DNA of 64,000 nucleotides, taken from NCBI RefSeq assembly GCF_014898815.1, contig NW_026515428.1, positions 1,550,001 to 1,614,000 on the forward strand, written 5' to 3'. Made by a program: the position numbers and the translations under genes. The stretch's first letter is position 1. Each line of letters starts with the position of its first letter. This DNA is from Panonychus citri. Lineage: Eukaryota > Arthropoda > Arachnida > Trombidiformes > Tetranychidae. The notes under the pieces are model-generated. The model was not told the DNA's origin and did no database searches. It worked only from the letters and a program-made list of their open reading frames with translations. Positions 39,093 through 54,397 of this stretch are shown here, piece after piece.

Positions 39093-42000
39093 CTAATACA
39101 TATGATGATGATGATGATGATAAGCGAAAGATGAATAAGATTATGATGATGATAATTTTTTTCAATTATGTTCTCAAATTTTTCTAATGCTTTTGTATTA
39201 CTTGGGTTCACTTCCTCTTCCTCTTTTCATACCCATTTCTTAGCATTTGAGGAAGAAAAAAACTATTTTAAGCTCAACCAAGTGAATACACACAATTTTT
39301 TTTTCTCTTCCACTGAAAAAAAGGCTTCATGTTGTTTTCTTTCAAAGTTCAAATGCTCAGTCTTTAGTTACCTTCATGTAGCTCATGTTCCAGTCCAGTG
39401 GTATCAACTTTTCCCTCCTTACACCACCCACTTTTCTTGTACAATAGTTATTACATTGATAGAGAGTTTATTATGCAATTACATGCATCATTCTGATTCC
39501 GATTTGAATTGTTCATTGTTTTCCCTCTTCTTCCTCTCCAATATTGAATGATTATCATGAACGATTTCATTTCTTTGTCTTATTTACAAAATGATGTTAT
39601 CATTAGATAACATATCATATCATTCACTTAGTTACCTTGATCATTAAGAACTTATTATTTACTCAATCAGTTTGTTATTATTCCGATTTTAATGAAAAGA
39701 CTTGTAGACTGATATTTTCTCATGTAAAATTATATATTAAACTCCATGAGAACAAGATGATATTCTTGTTTCATCATTATTATCCAGTCTTAAACTTGTT
39801 AACATTAATAATATAATGAAGCTTATTAGTGATTGAATATGATTCCACTAATTGTTGGATGTTTAATTCAATCTGATTGCATATTTATGTTCAGCGATTG
39901 ATTCAATTTTGTGAGCAACATTTTCATTAGACTTTCATTGAAATCACATACTATTATTATCATCATTACCATGGTTGTAACAGTTTTCAGACATTAAACT
40001 AAAATTGATTAATAGACAATGATCATGTTAATGGGATAGGAAGACATAGCAAATTGCCCTGAGGGTAAACATCGTTCACCAGCAGAAATGAGGATCTGTA
40101 TTTCAAGTCAGTCTGAGTAAAATGAAGAGGAGAAAAAAATGAAATTGAAAAGATGAAGTGACGAAAAAAATTATGAGTAACAATATTGAATCAATGGATC
40201 AGATTCATTAACGATAATACACCTCATCATTAATCAGTGTTAATTATCATGAATTGAGAGAAATAAAAAAAGAATCTTTTTTTTTATTTTGATTCATTTT
40301 CTGCCTACAAATTATTTATTCACTCAGGATGATAGCATTTACATGAGAGTGAGAAACATACTCATGTTCAAGAGTTTATTTCAATTCAATGTTACACCTT
40401 CATGATAAGTCATCAATGGTAATCAGGGTCTTAATTAAAATGAACATGAAGAGGAAAAAAATTCCAAAACTTTCAATGAGATAAAAGTTTTAATACCCTG
40501 AATTGAACATGAAACAAGAAAGGTTCATATTCATTTGGAGTTCAAGATTTATTTCAGAGCATTTATCATGTAATAGATATGAAAGGAAAACAAAATTTTC
40601 TTCTTTGATAATATTTAGACATTTATGGTCGATTGACTTGGAAAATTTTCACATGTATATTATTCAGAAATTCATGATGAGACTCTGTCTGATAATTTAA
40701 TCTTTGTTCTGAACAGGAAGAGTAAAGTCATTTATCACTTGCCATTGAATATCAATCTCTATGATCAGACGATTGTTGTTACGTTAATTGATTTATACAC
40801 TTCTAGCCCTGAGGACATTTCTATTATTAATGTTAATCATGAATGTTCATCTGAATGAAAAAGAGAAGACAATGATAATCTAACATTCTCATGGTTGGAA
40901 TACCGGGTAAATTAGTCCAACAACGTTCGACTTGACATTTCTGAATTTTTCCGTTATCATGAATTCACAAGGAACTTAGAGAAACATGGATCTTGTATAA
41001 ATATCATCAGAAGAATGACATCTCTTACATAGAAGTCTCTTAGAACCTTGACCTTTGAATATGATGGAAAATATCGATAAAATTTCAATAGATCGAGTCT
41101 TGGAACTATGGGCTAGTTTTGAGTTTAGTTCTTTAGTTTTGATAACATATTCGTTTACCTCTATTGATGAATTTATCTAAATCGAAATTACAATTATAAA
41201 TCCATGGATATTATTCAGTGAGAATGAGACTGAAGAAAATGTGAAAAAAGAAGAAAGTATTAAACTCAAATATGAGACACGAGAAAGTGATTAATACATG
41301 TACGAATGTAAATCATTTCATGAACTTTCACGAGAAAGAAAAAGAATCGGAGATAGAACGAATTATAATAATAAAAACTCCAAAGTCAAAATTTACTCGA
41401 GTTCTCGCCTTTTTTTATAGTCGAAAAGATCAACAAAAAAGTTTTTGTTTCCTTTTTTTATTCATAGAATAAGAAAATTCTAACCTCTGATTATTATTCG
41501 TACAAAGTTGTCGTCAACTTGATGATGATTAACTTGATTCTCGGAAGAGGAAAATTAAAAAAAAAGAAATGACGAGGGTGTAGTAATGGAACCCGGAATT
41601 TATTCCCTTTGTTCAGAGTTTTTCTTATTTCCGAGCTGAACTTTTTCTTCTGAATCTTCTCTACCCTGCACAAATGAAGATATATAACTTATCTGTTGGT
41701 GTGAATGGAGTTATTTCCAGGAAATCGATTCAATCCTAATCTTTCAATATAATTCAGTAAATCTAATGTACATTGCATCATAATCTTTTCTTCATTATCG
41801 ATATGATCATTATCTTTAATTTTATCTTCTCTTATATAGTCAAAAGTCACCCGATATTTGTATTATTTTCAGTATTATCTTCATGGTGTTTTAATCTTTA
41901 ACCAACAATTTCAAGTTCGAGTTTTAAAAGTAAATTGAAATTTTCTATTCCAAAGTTTTTCTCATAAACTGATCTATTTCTTTCTGAAAATTTCCTCTTC

Positions 42001-45000
42001 TAACATCATCATAAATTTACTCTGAATGTCAACCTTAGGAGTGAGTTTGACTCATCTGCACATTAGACTTTGAAGAGATACATTGAAGTATTTTATTACC
42101 CTGGAAATATAATATTTCCCTGTTCCAAATCCCATAAGAATTTTTCTTATCTCTTTCTTTTCATTTGATACAATTAATTTTCTCTCACCAATTCTTAACA
42201 TGATTCTGCTAATTCTGAGCTACTATTTTTCTCTTCCACCATGATTATCATTCTTGACACTTTTATCTCTCTCTTTCTCTTTCTCTCTCTTTTAGAATTT
42301 CTTCCATATGATTCTCGATATTCCCTTTTGGGTCTTGATTATCATTTGTAGATGTTATTGTTAGCATTTTTTTATCATCACTCACCTAATCATCTTTATC
42401 TTCATCTTTGTCTACATCTTTTTCTTCATTTCTTCATCAGAAAAAAAAGAATATTGTTCTACTTCTTTTGTCGAATTCTTTTTATTTTCTTTATGTCTAC
42501 TCTTCGTCTGGACTTTTCGTTCATTTTTTGTTCTTTTGCTTATCTTTTCACTTTCTTTCCATTTTTCAATCATTCCCGGAATTCCTAATATTCATATTTC
42601 ATGCTCCAGCATTTGGGTTATCGACTAGAGATATGCTATGTATACACGAATCTTCACCGGCCTTGTTGGCTAGAATCATGTAGATGATGATGAATAAGAT
42701 GAAAAGTGAGATTGAGAATCAGATGAAAATGTTTCAGTGTCTATTCAATATCAACTTTTAGATTGTGATATAAATACATTATCATCCAAGCTGCATGAGA
42801 ATGAGAAAATCTCTGAGTTCCATCGTCTCTCTCTCTCTCTCTTCTATGAACATGTTGTTGTTACTGAGTTTTTAGTCTTTATCAAGGTTATATTGATATT
42901 GTCCATACTGTTCAGCCTTGGTTCACATTTTGATATTCATCATCCATAATATGATCAATAATATTGAGTCTAAATAAGTTTTCTTTTCACTGATCACCAT
43001 GAAGCACATCATGAATATCTCATAATTTCATCACCATCATCTGGTTAACACTAAATTTAGCTCAATCTTGGTTATTCCTTTTCAGCAGAAATTATCATCA
43101 TGAGAAATATATAAATAATTCCAACGAACCTAAGAATCAAACTTTTTCAATTTTCCATCTAAAAATTGAAGTAAACAAAATCCATCAAAATTTTGTTGAC
43201 TTAAATTATTGAAGATTCTAAAGAAAAGTACAAATATCGAATCCATTTTGAACGTTTTATAAAAGAATGGATAATATTTGTTAGATAGTTAAAGTAAAGA
43301 AATAATTATTAATATGAAATAGAGATTAAGGTTAATACGATTAACATTAATTCTAATATTTGAACAATCGGATGAGTGAGATTCTCGAAAAGTTAATTGT
43401 TTATAACAATTACGACTAATATGATAGCTCTTAATGGAGATTGGAAAGTGTTAATCACTAATTTAGTAGAGGAAAAATCAAATTGTGGACAAGAATATGA
43501 TAACATCATCAATGGTGGAATCAGATGGAAATGTAATAAACAATCAAATGTAATAACAAAATGATCGTATAAAAGTATCATGTATATTCATGGGAATGAG
43601 ATTAACTAATAATACAAATGATAGAGATAGGAATTGGTTATAATTTCAATCGATAAACAATAACAATTAAGATAATGACCTTAAATCAGGTTAACCTGAT
43701 GTTGTTCATGTGGTTCATCAGCATTTGTTATTAATACAATTTAAATTCATTCAATGTGTTCATCATGTAATCATCTAAATGGACAATCAAAGGCCAATCT
43801 CCCAATGGTAAATTAAATGACCAACGAAAGTTTTTAATTACAAACTGATCAATAATGTGGACCAATGTGGCTACTAAGATTTATTATTTTTCTCAATTCA
43901 TGTGGAAAATAGTCTAAGAAATGGCCAGTTTTGACCATCACATTGAAGATTGACCATTTACATTTAACTCTAATTCTTGGCTACTATTAAATACATAATG
44001 AAGGACAAAATCTCTGCTGGTCATCTTTGTTTTACACTCATCTTGAAGCATCACCATGATCATTATCATCATCATTAGGATGATCCTTATACTCAAGAGT
44101 CTCTGTGACATGTTGAATTATCTTGCTTAAGCTGTAACGTTGATCTCTTTCATCATTATCATCATCTTCAGCTTAAGCAACTTTAATGTTGATAATAAAG
44201 ATGATAATACATATGATTGAGTCCAAGTTTGTTTACTTATATTGACCAGTATTTACTCAGTCTGTATCTTTATTTTGTATATAACAAATCGGACAACAAC
44301 AACAAAAATCAAGAGCACATAAACCTAAGGATAAGGACGATGACCAACAGTCGTAAGAAAAAGTTTAGTCAGTAATCTTGTATTGATAATATATATATTG
44401 AGATGGTCAGTTGAAAGTTAAATCAATTGAGCAAAAATGTATTGTCATCAAACTAATGACCAGTGAGAGGAAAGAGATACAACCAAAAAAATGAAAAAAG
44501 TAACAAGAATGAGGGAGAATGATAAACATTATAATATCATCCTCATCTTCAGACTAAATCATCAAATTACATTTTCTATGATAACATTTACAGTTAATTC
44601 TCATATTATTTTCTCATCATCTTCCTTCATCTCACTTCCTACTCACTGATTTTTCCTCATCATCCATTGTCTTTCATTCTGAAGAGACGAGAGGAAAAAA
44701 ATTTCCCTAAACATGATTGATCATTGAGCCTTTTTTCCCATCATGGTGAAAGTTCATCTTCAAAGCCTAACCCTTAACGTAAACAGTAATATAAATACCC
44801 GAAAACCTTATATCACATAGTATCACAATTTGATCCTTTAAAGATCCCAATCATCATCATCATCATCAACATCGTCATGAACACAACATCAACAACATGA
44901 GCATCATCATCTTGTCTCCCATGGTAAACGATGAAACAATGACGATGAAAATGAAAATGTTGATAACCTAAAACCTAATAAACATGTTACTTTGTTATTC

Positions 45001-48000
45001 TGAGTGTTTGTATGTCTCAATGTAATAACAGAGAAGACAAAATGATGATAACAAAAAAGAGAGATGAGAAAAACTTATTCCACAAGATTGAAGACAGAAT
45101 TTTCATCATATCATATAAATAAGATGAATATTTATCCTCTTAGATCTCATTGTTTTACCATTTCAAAAGAGTATTCAACATCATTCCAATAATTATCATC
45201 ATTATTTGATGATTAATCCATTGAGATGATGAGAAACCTTTGACCATTGACCATTGAAAGTTATCATAATAGCAGTCACAATCAATACAATGATCCAATC
45301 CAATAATATGTTATAATATATTCATGATAATATATCATCAATCACTTTACAAGATAATTTATTAAAAACAATAACATGGTAAGAGATAGAAATTGTTATT
45401 GATTGAAATGTAACATTGAGGGAATATGAATAAGTAGTAATGATAATTTAGAGGTTGATTTTTGGTGAATAGACAAATGCTCAAGGAGAAGATGAAGAAA
45501 ATGTTGATCCGTATGGTTGATGCTACGAAACAAGAAACATTTATATAAATATCTGTATATTTTTATCGGAAAAATTCAGGATAAAACCAACATGGGAAGA
45601 GAAGTTTCAACTTTTCTATTCTTTTTATTAATCGTGAATTCTATTCATGAGGTTATCGTGCGTATCTCAATTTGAATTTTCAATGAATCGATAAAAGTCT
45701 CTTCGCATTTCTTGGTCTTAACCTTTTCTTTGCCCTTCTTTTGCTTACATCTTCATCTCTCTCTCTATCTCTACCTCACTCACTCACTTTTCATAATCCT
45801 CTGAAAAAGCCAAGGAAAGAACAATGAAAAAAGATGGAGATAAAAATAGAAGTGAAAAAAACGAATAAGGTAAAAATTGAAATAGAAAATTCTAAATAGA
45901 ATAAGAGAATAACCATCAAAATATTTACTATCTTTTACAATTTCTCTCTGTCTCATCTTCTTCTCTCACATACTCCCACTTTTCTTCCTTCATACATTTG
46001 TCTTCCATTTTTCTCTTCTCATCTTTATCCTCATCTTACTACCATTGACAGACTGAACACTCCCCAATGTTACTTTCAATTTCATTCTTATATCCACCCT
46101 CATAATCTTCCGCTTTTGATTACATGTGTTCCCATTCATATCACAATTTGAAAGCTAAACGAATATCAGTTGACGTAAATAGTATGATGATGATGATAAG
46201 AGGAAGATCAAGTAGAAACATGAATGAAATTTCTAGTAACATGGGTTAGTAAGGGATAGATTATGATGAACAGCTGAAAGGTTGGATTAACTGTAAAAAT
46301 TTTCCATGCTAAATTTATATTGTATACAAAAAGTTAACCAACATAAATCTACTAAGAATTTAATCCTTTCATTCATGAGCCTCCATGTGGCTCAGAAAAA
46401 GGATGAGAATAAAACTGTTAACCTTATCATTATCATCCAACATTCAGAAACAATCAAAGTATCATGATGAACATCAGAACGATAAAATCATTCCCTTTTT
46501 TCAGCCACTTTTCTTGATGATATTTAGTGAACATCAGCTAATGATTATTCAGAATCCATCATCAGGGTATAATAATAATAATCATCATCATTTGTTAAAC
46601 AACCATTTGAGGTTATCATCATGAAAACTGTTCCTGGTTCAGGCTCATGGAGTGTATATGATGCAATACAATGAACATAAAAAACATGATACAACATGAT
46701 GATAACAATGAATGATAATTTATAATATCATCATCATTCATTACTACGATTATCATTTTCTGTGAATAATATGATAACTGAATTAAATTTTGCATCTTCA
46801 TTCAACTTGTAAAATTTGAGTATTTTGAATGTGTCAAAGAATGAAATTCAAATGAGCTGAATAAAGTCCTCGAATTAGCTCAATCAGATTTAGCTTATAT
46901 TTTCCATTATTAATTGTTCATTTCATTATTTGGAATCACTATCACTGAATGAATCATGGTGATGATGAGTACAATCAGTGAAAATGAAAACAAACATGAT
47001 AAAAGAAAGCCAATTGAATGAATTTATGATAACCATGTAAATACTACGTGATCAGTTTCATGGTATTCATGATATTGTCCATACATATAAATCTGAAAAT
47101 CTTTCATGATTATAATCGTTTCCATGTCAATCTTATTTCTGATTATCATTTATGTTTGTATGTATTTCTATTTATCACCAATGTTAACGATTGCTCATGG
47201 AAATAACTGTAATTGATTGAATGAAATTCATAAAAGAGAGAGAGAGAGAGACAATAATAGATTTGATTTATCTCACCACCCCATCAATTGTATTATCTGA
47301 ATACATGTTATCATTATTACTAATCGTCAGTAAGGTAATCAAATGATAATTTTTTCTCATTCTGATGATAATTCTGATAGATATTAGTTCTGGTTACCAT
47401 GGATTCTGATCCCTTGCGCCTTCCTGTCAATGTTTTTCCTTCTGGATCTTAATCTAATCAAATTGATTATCTGGGTTACTAAAACATTTTGCTACGTTCT
47501 CATCACAATCTCTTAGTTTCTTACCAAAAAATTTAGTTCAATTGTGAAATAAAACTTGGAACCTTCATCATGGTTGATTTAATTATTTTTCTATTAGAAT
47601 AAGAAATAATTATTATTAATTTGGTAATTCTAATTCAAAATTCATATTCTGATATTCAATTTTGTACTTTTCTCTATTTTTGCTGCTTCTTTCTTTCATC
47701 TTTCATTTTATTTCAACATGATAATTCATTGTGGGCTCATGAATAGTTATTCCACCCGAAGATGAATGTGATTAATGTAAATTCACCATGAAAGTTACAC
47801 CAAACTAATGAATTAGATAAGAAAAGCATCAACAACCTTAATAAATCTAACTTATTTATATACCGGAATTTACATCCATTTCATGATGGAATCAAATCTT
47901 AATCTTGATATTCTGAAGAAAAAAATTTTTCCATGAAAATTTGATGAAATTTTCACTTCTTTGTTTTTCTAGAGAGTTTTTTTTCTGGATCAAACGAATG

Positions 48001-48301
48001 CAAATTTTGTAAGGATGAAATTTTTCAGAGTTTTGACAGAGGAAAATGTTAAGAGTTGAAGTTAGAGCGAGAAAAATAAGAAGAAAAAAAGTTCTATCAT
48101 TTTTTGCTTCTTTTCTTCATATAATCAGTATTGTTGCGGCTTCTCCACCCATCTACTAACTCTCTCATTCTCATTCTCAATTTCTAATTCTCACTCTAGT
48201 CTCTTCTTCGTTGGCGTTTTCATTCCAACTTTATGAATTCTCTCAGTGGACTTTTGATTGATGATACTCTTTCACTCCAGGCTACTAGAGTTCAGAACTG
48301 T

Positions 48302-48346
<45 letters not shown>

Positions 48347-51300
48347 CATGATATTTAACCAGAAATGAAACTGATTACGAAATGAAGACAAAAAAAAGAG
48401 AAGAAAGAGAAAATATTAATATCCCTTGGAATGAGAGAAAGAAAAGCATGAGAGCCTTGAAGAATTGAATTGAAGAATATGATGGAGAAATGATGAATAC
48501 TCATCTTCTTTCGTAGTATGTATCATATTTTTTTCTTCATCTTCATTATTTTTGATGAAAATATTTTCACCCAACGAAAGAATTTTACCATCATCAAGAG
48601 AGAAGAGAATTTTTTTACAAGAATTTGCAACTATTCTTATTTAACGCATTTTTACTAAACCCTTATTCCATTCCGGTTTCAGAGCATCGGTTACCATGGT
48701 TACTCTAAGGACTAATGATATTATCTTATCTACAAAATGATTATTCACTTTTTCTTTTGTTTTTCTTTTTTTATCATCTATTTTTTAGGAAGAAACAGTT
48801 AAAAGTGGGAGGCTGAATAATCATCATCATCATCTAGCCACTTAATCTGTCAACTGGAAAAAACAATGTATCTGGTTTGGAGAGGAGGGAAAAAAGTTCT
48901 GTATGATTCAAGAGAGAAATGAATTTACATGTGATACAATTAAAGAGACAATGAATTAATACATAATGATGAAAATTTCTTCAATTTCATCATGATTTAA
49001 TTCAATTTCCTGTTTATTCAACTCTCTCAGGGGAAAAATACAAATCAAACCACACCTATTCACCTAATGGCATTGGTATAGCTGATAACCTGAGTTGTGA
49101 ATAAATATCGGAATGAAAAAAAAAAGAGGTGCAAAGTGATGCCACAGGAAACAATGGGAATAAAAGAGAGAGAGTATAAAAAATTGGAACTTTTTTTTCT
49201 TGTCTCTTCTATTTATTGTTGATTTTGTTCAATTGTGTGTCAATTTAATCATTCCAATGATTCTGAAACTTCTCACAATCTTCATGGTGATAATAATGAT
49301 GATTCAGGATGTAAATCTGATGTTGGAAAAGAAAAATAGAAAACAAAACAAAACTACTCATGCAAATTTGTTGAAAATGCAAATTATTATGTTCAATGTT
49401 CAATGTTTATCTGTTTATTATTTATATCATCACAATGAGGTAACAAGGTAACCAAATGATTATCAATGTAATAATAATATACCAAGTAAACGATAACAGA
49501 AATGTATATAAATTCCTGAAGAAAACATTTCACCCTTAAGGTGAATGTAGATTCTGAATTTAGCCTGAATGAAAACACAGAATAGAGAAGGAGGGGAAAA
49601 AATTCAATGACTTGCAGATTAATCTACATGAACATTATATCGATAAGGCCAGAAATGTTCATACCATCAAAAAGTATTATTTCAAATGTATTCTTGCTAT
49701 CGGTAACCTGGTAACGATATTTATCATGAATATAATTCTGAACTTTTCCCCCTCTTTTTGTATCTCATGTATTACATTTCCTTGAGCATTTTACTGAAAA
49801 CATGGACCCATAATGATGACAACAAACAACAACAACAACAACATTTACCTACAACATTAGAAAATATTCATTTTCATTGTATAAACATCATGAACTATTC
49901 AGAATCATTAGTCTTTTATGAATGGGAATACATGATGAAATCAGGGTAGTGGGTGGAGGAAACTGGGAGAAATTTATTCTACTGTATAATAATCAAACAA
50001 ATAAAGAAAACGCAAGTTCATCCCCTTGAATTTTAAACTTAATTTCATTTCTTTCATGAAGTTTCATTCCAAATGAAATGTCACCATGAATCTCCAGTGA
50101 GAAGAGAAGTAGTAACATTGTAGCAGCTTTTAAACTCTACAAATTTACAAAGAAAAAGTTTCATTCTAACGGTGACAATGATGATTATCTCCATCAGAAT
50201 CATTATTCATTTGATAAATTCCATGACCATGAACTACATGAAAAGTTTTATTCTCAGTATTTCTCTATGGGCATAGAAAATTTTTTAACGAAGAAAAAGA
50301 GATAATTTTAAACTTCTCAACTTATCTATTCTTAAAGTTGAAGATAAATTTCTTAAAATGTTCACCTTTCACCCTAATGGCACATTGATGATTATTTATC
50401 ATGAATCTTTATCTTCATCACCATAGTCTCATCTTTTACCTGGATGATGATAATGATGATGATAATTTCAATATAATGATATTAACTTCCACTCCCAGTT
50501 TCCTAGTTTTTCTTCATCTTTTCTTAATATAACTTTTTAAGCCTCATTAAGCTCAGAATAAGAAATGTAAGGTAAAAAGAATGAAAAAAGTTCATTCTCT
50601 TGTTCAACTTTTCCGACTCTTGTGAACAATATCATGTTATTTTAGTATTCTTACCTACATGGAAATGATGTATATTATATTGACATTCAAATTGTTCATT
50701 AGCATTTTCCTAATGATTATCATAAGTTATTATTATCAAATTGTGATTCTTATTGTTGTTGATCATCATTGTGGTTCCTATGCATGTAAATTCAATTGAT
50801 ATTATATTATTAGAATATTTTTTACATCTAAAACTCTAACCTTAAAGAGTTGAAGTTTCTTTTGAATGAAAGAGATTCTATCATGAAAGCAACAGAATAA
50901 TCCTAAAATTAATCACAACCTATTCTCCTTTCATTGAATTAACAATGAGTATTAATTAATCAATTGCTCTAGAATACAGCATTGTGAGTCTATTTTTAAA
51001 GTAGTAAAATTAAAGCTTCTTCAGAAAATATGAAATTTTTTTCCATGAAAATCTCTGGCTGAACTTTAGAAAAGGACAAAAGGATTTCCAGGAGGAAATT
51101 TCAATCCGTTTTGTGAATAAATTTCATAATTTTACATGAATATGGTGGATTTACCATGATAGGGATGCTGGTGATAGATTTAATGACGGAAGTTTATCTC
51201 AAAAACGGAAATGAAGAAAAGCTTTTCAAAGCAACAATTGATGAGAATTCATTTAAAACTCATGCACAATTGTGTGTGTGAAAATTTAAATCAACTAACT

Positions 51301-52318
51301 GGTCAAGTGAACAAACAATTAAACAGAAAACAAGTAATTAAGTGACATAGGAAATTAAATGGTCAACCGGATATGGACAACAAAATCAGCTGAACAATAG
51401 TGATAATTAACTTTGATAAACTTTGGTAAGTGTTTTGATTGTGTTTGATTAAATACTCGAGAAAATAATTATCAGAAAAAAAAAACTTTCCATTAACTTT
51501 AAAAAAGCGATTACAATTTCCGGATCCCTTGAAAAAAGTATTAACTAATTACTTGAACAAATAACTAATTCAATCTCAATTTGCATATTGAAATCATTAT
51601 CAATAATCAATTGCAATTAGTTATTAATCTTATTAATGTTTAAATAAAGTTTCCAAAAGCAATAAATTAACGGAAATGCAAATTATTTCCAGCACCTTCC
51701 CTTTGTGTTTGTAATTTGAAATTCATTGATATTAATACTCATGGTGATGATGTTGCTCATCAATCATCTGTGTTGATAATTTAAGAGGATAAACAGTTGA
51801 TTGAGAGTATGTTGATTAAAAGCTTCTACTCTCTAGAACAATCAATTAAATTGATAAGATAATGTCCCAAGCATAAAAATAATCAAATCGTTAGGAAAGA
51901 TAATGATGAAAAGTATCTAACGATTCATTAATTAGATAACAATATTTATCTCTTCACCATGTTAACTGAATCATTTTCATCACCTCAGCCTCTTAGTCTA
52001 AGTGATTATCAAGCTTGATTAAAGTAGATTAAGATTTGGACACAATGGACATAATCAATTGATGTAAGTAATTGTAGTTAGTGTCCAGTTATTGTCCGAT
52101 TGCTTTATATGTGAACACCGATGGTCAATTAGTAGACTAGAATCTTAACTTTTCTCTCTTGTGTCTCTTTCTCATTCTGATTGGAACGAAAATAAGAAAA
52201 GAAAGATCGTAGATCAAAAACTTGGGCCAAACGATAACGAATTTCGAGTTCGAGAATAGATGAAAATTGTTCTGTATGGGTTTCGATAAATCATTGTCCT
52301 AATCACGATTAATGGTGA
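39093..52318. other. Non-coding, simple-repeat-rich intron or intergenic DNA
   Basis: It holds (GA)n at 48303-48344, CT runs, (ATC)n and (GAT)n tracts and A6GTTC motifs. Open frames such as 42352-42683 are low-complexity and have no family support. No exon, RNA gene or mobile element was recognised. Confidence 0.55.
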
Positions 52319-54397
52319 AGAAGAAGAAGAGAAAAGTTTCTCTCTCTCTCTCTCTCTTTTTGTATGTGTGTCCCATTTATTTATTACTGCGAACTGTATC
52401 TTCTGTCTTACATCATCACTATCATCATCTTATTTTCATGATAATATTACCAATGAGATGCTGAGAAAACTATTCATGTTGATTTGTGTTTATCTAAGCA
52501 ATAAACAAGAATAAGAATCCAGAGATTCTGAAGAGAAAGAAAAGAAAGAAAAAAAAAATCAGATAGCAAAAAGAATCCAAAGAGAGAAAAAAATAATCAA
52601 TGATGAATCGATCATCATTTATCATTGGTCATTATCATCATCATCATCTTCCTCCTCCTCCTCCTCATCTTCATCATCATCATCAGTATCTCTCACTCAC
52701 TCTCTTTACAAGGAGCAATAACATCACAACTAAATCAATTTAATCAACTTACTGGTCAATACTTTATACACAATGTAATCTACATCTAATCCTGATAACA
52801 TATCATGTCCAGTAAATTCATTTTCATTTTTCATGGTAACAATTAAAACCAATCACAAATTAATTATCGATGAAAAAAAGTCATCTTCATTGAAAATCAA
52901 TTCATCATCATGGTAAATGCTGATTTATAGTTTATTTATTAAATTTCATATGATAATTTATCGTCTCCATCATCATGATATTATTATTCATACTTATCTA
53001 ACTGTATGTCATTTTTTTTTTGCTATTCTCAATTCTGAATCCATGATAATTTTTATTATTCAGATTCATGTTTTAACCTAACAATATCTTGAGGTTTTTT
53101 TTAATCGGATCAAGGTAATGATAATAATAATGGTAAATGGTTTAAATGGTTATCAAGTATGCAAACATTGAGGGTTTTAAGTGAGGGTGAACAGTTTCAC
53201 TTGGAGGTTAATATCATGGTGTAATTGAATTACCTTTGAATGATAAGACTACTCTGAGGATGATGATGATAATTTAATAATATGATATGAATTAATAGTT
53301 ATCATTATTATCATCATCATCATCATTCTCTATCTTGTTGGTAAATGCATTAAAAAAAAGAAGAAGAAAAGTTTCTCTCTCTCTCTCTCTTTGTATGTGT
53401 GTCCCATTTATTTATTACTGCGAACTGTATCTTCTGTCTTACATCATCACTATCATCATCTTATTTTCATGATAATATTACCAATGAGATGCTGAGAAAA
53501 CTATTCATGTTGATTTGTGTTTATCTAAGCAATAAACAAGAATAAGAATCCAGAGATTCTGAAGAGAAAGAAAAGAAAGAAAAAAAAAATCAGATAGCAA
53601 AAAGAATCCAAAGAGAAAAATAATCAATGATGAATCGATCATCATTTATCATTGGTCATTATCATCATCATCATCTTCCTCCTCCTCCTCCTCATCTTCA
53701 TCATCATCATCAGTATCTCACTCACTCTCTTTACAAGGAGCAATAACATCACAACTAAATCAATTTAATCAACTTACTGGTCAATACTTTATACACAATG
53801 TAATCTACATCTAATCCCGATAACATATCATGTCCAGTAAATTCATTTTCATTTTTCATGGTAACAATTAAAACCAATCACAAATTAATTATCGATGAAA
53901 AAAAGTCATCTTCATTGAAAATCAATTCATCATCATGGTAAATGCTGATTTATAGTTTATTTATTAAATTTCATATGATAATTTATCGTCTCCATCATCA
54001 TGATATTATTATTCATACTTATCTAACTGTATGTCATTTTTTTTTTGCTATTCTCAATTCTGAATCCATGATAATTTTTATTATTCACATTCATGTTTTA
54101 ACCTAACAATATCTTGAGGTTTTTTTTAATCGGATCAAGGTAATGATAATAATAATGGTAAATGGTTTAAATGGTTATCAAGTATGCAAACATTGAGGGT
54201 TTTAAGTGAGGGTGAACAGTTTCACTAGGAGGTTAATATCATGGTGTAATTGAATTACCTTTGAATGATAAGACTACTCTGAGGATGATGATGATAATTT
54301 AATAATATGATATGAATTAATAGTTATCATTATTATCATCATCATCATCATCATCATTCTCTATCTTGTTGGTAAATGCATTAAAAAAAAGAGGAAG
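52319..54397. repeat. Tandem duplication, two 1.03-kb copies
   Basis: Copy 1 runs from about 52319 to 53358 and copy 2 from about 53359 to 54397. Each begins at AAGTTTCTCTCT and ends GGTAAATGCATTAAAAAAAAG. The copies are nearly identical. Single-base differences include CCTGATAAC versus CCCGATAAC, CTTGGAGG versus CTAGGAGG and CAGATTCATG versus CACATTCATG; the other differences are in the number of GA or ATC units. The junctions lie in AAGAAGAA-type sequence, which suggests slippage or unequal crossing-over there. No gene is inside. Confidence 0.93.

Noticed and set aside
42352..42949. Overlapping plus-strand frames rich in Phe, Leu and Ser
   Set aside because: They come from T- and C-rich simple sequence; overlapping frames are open at the same time and no domain is visible.
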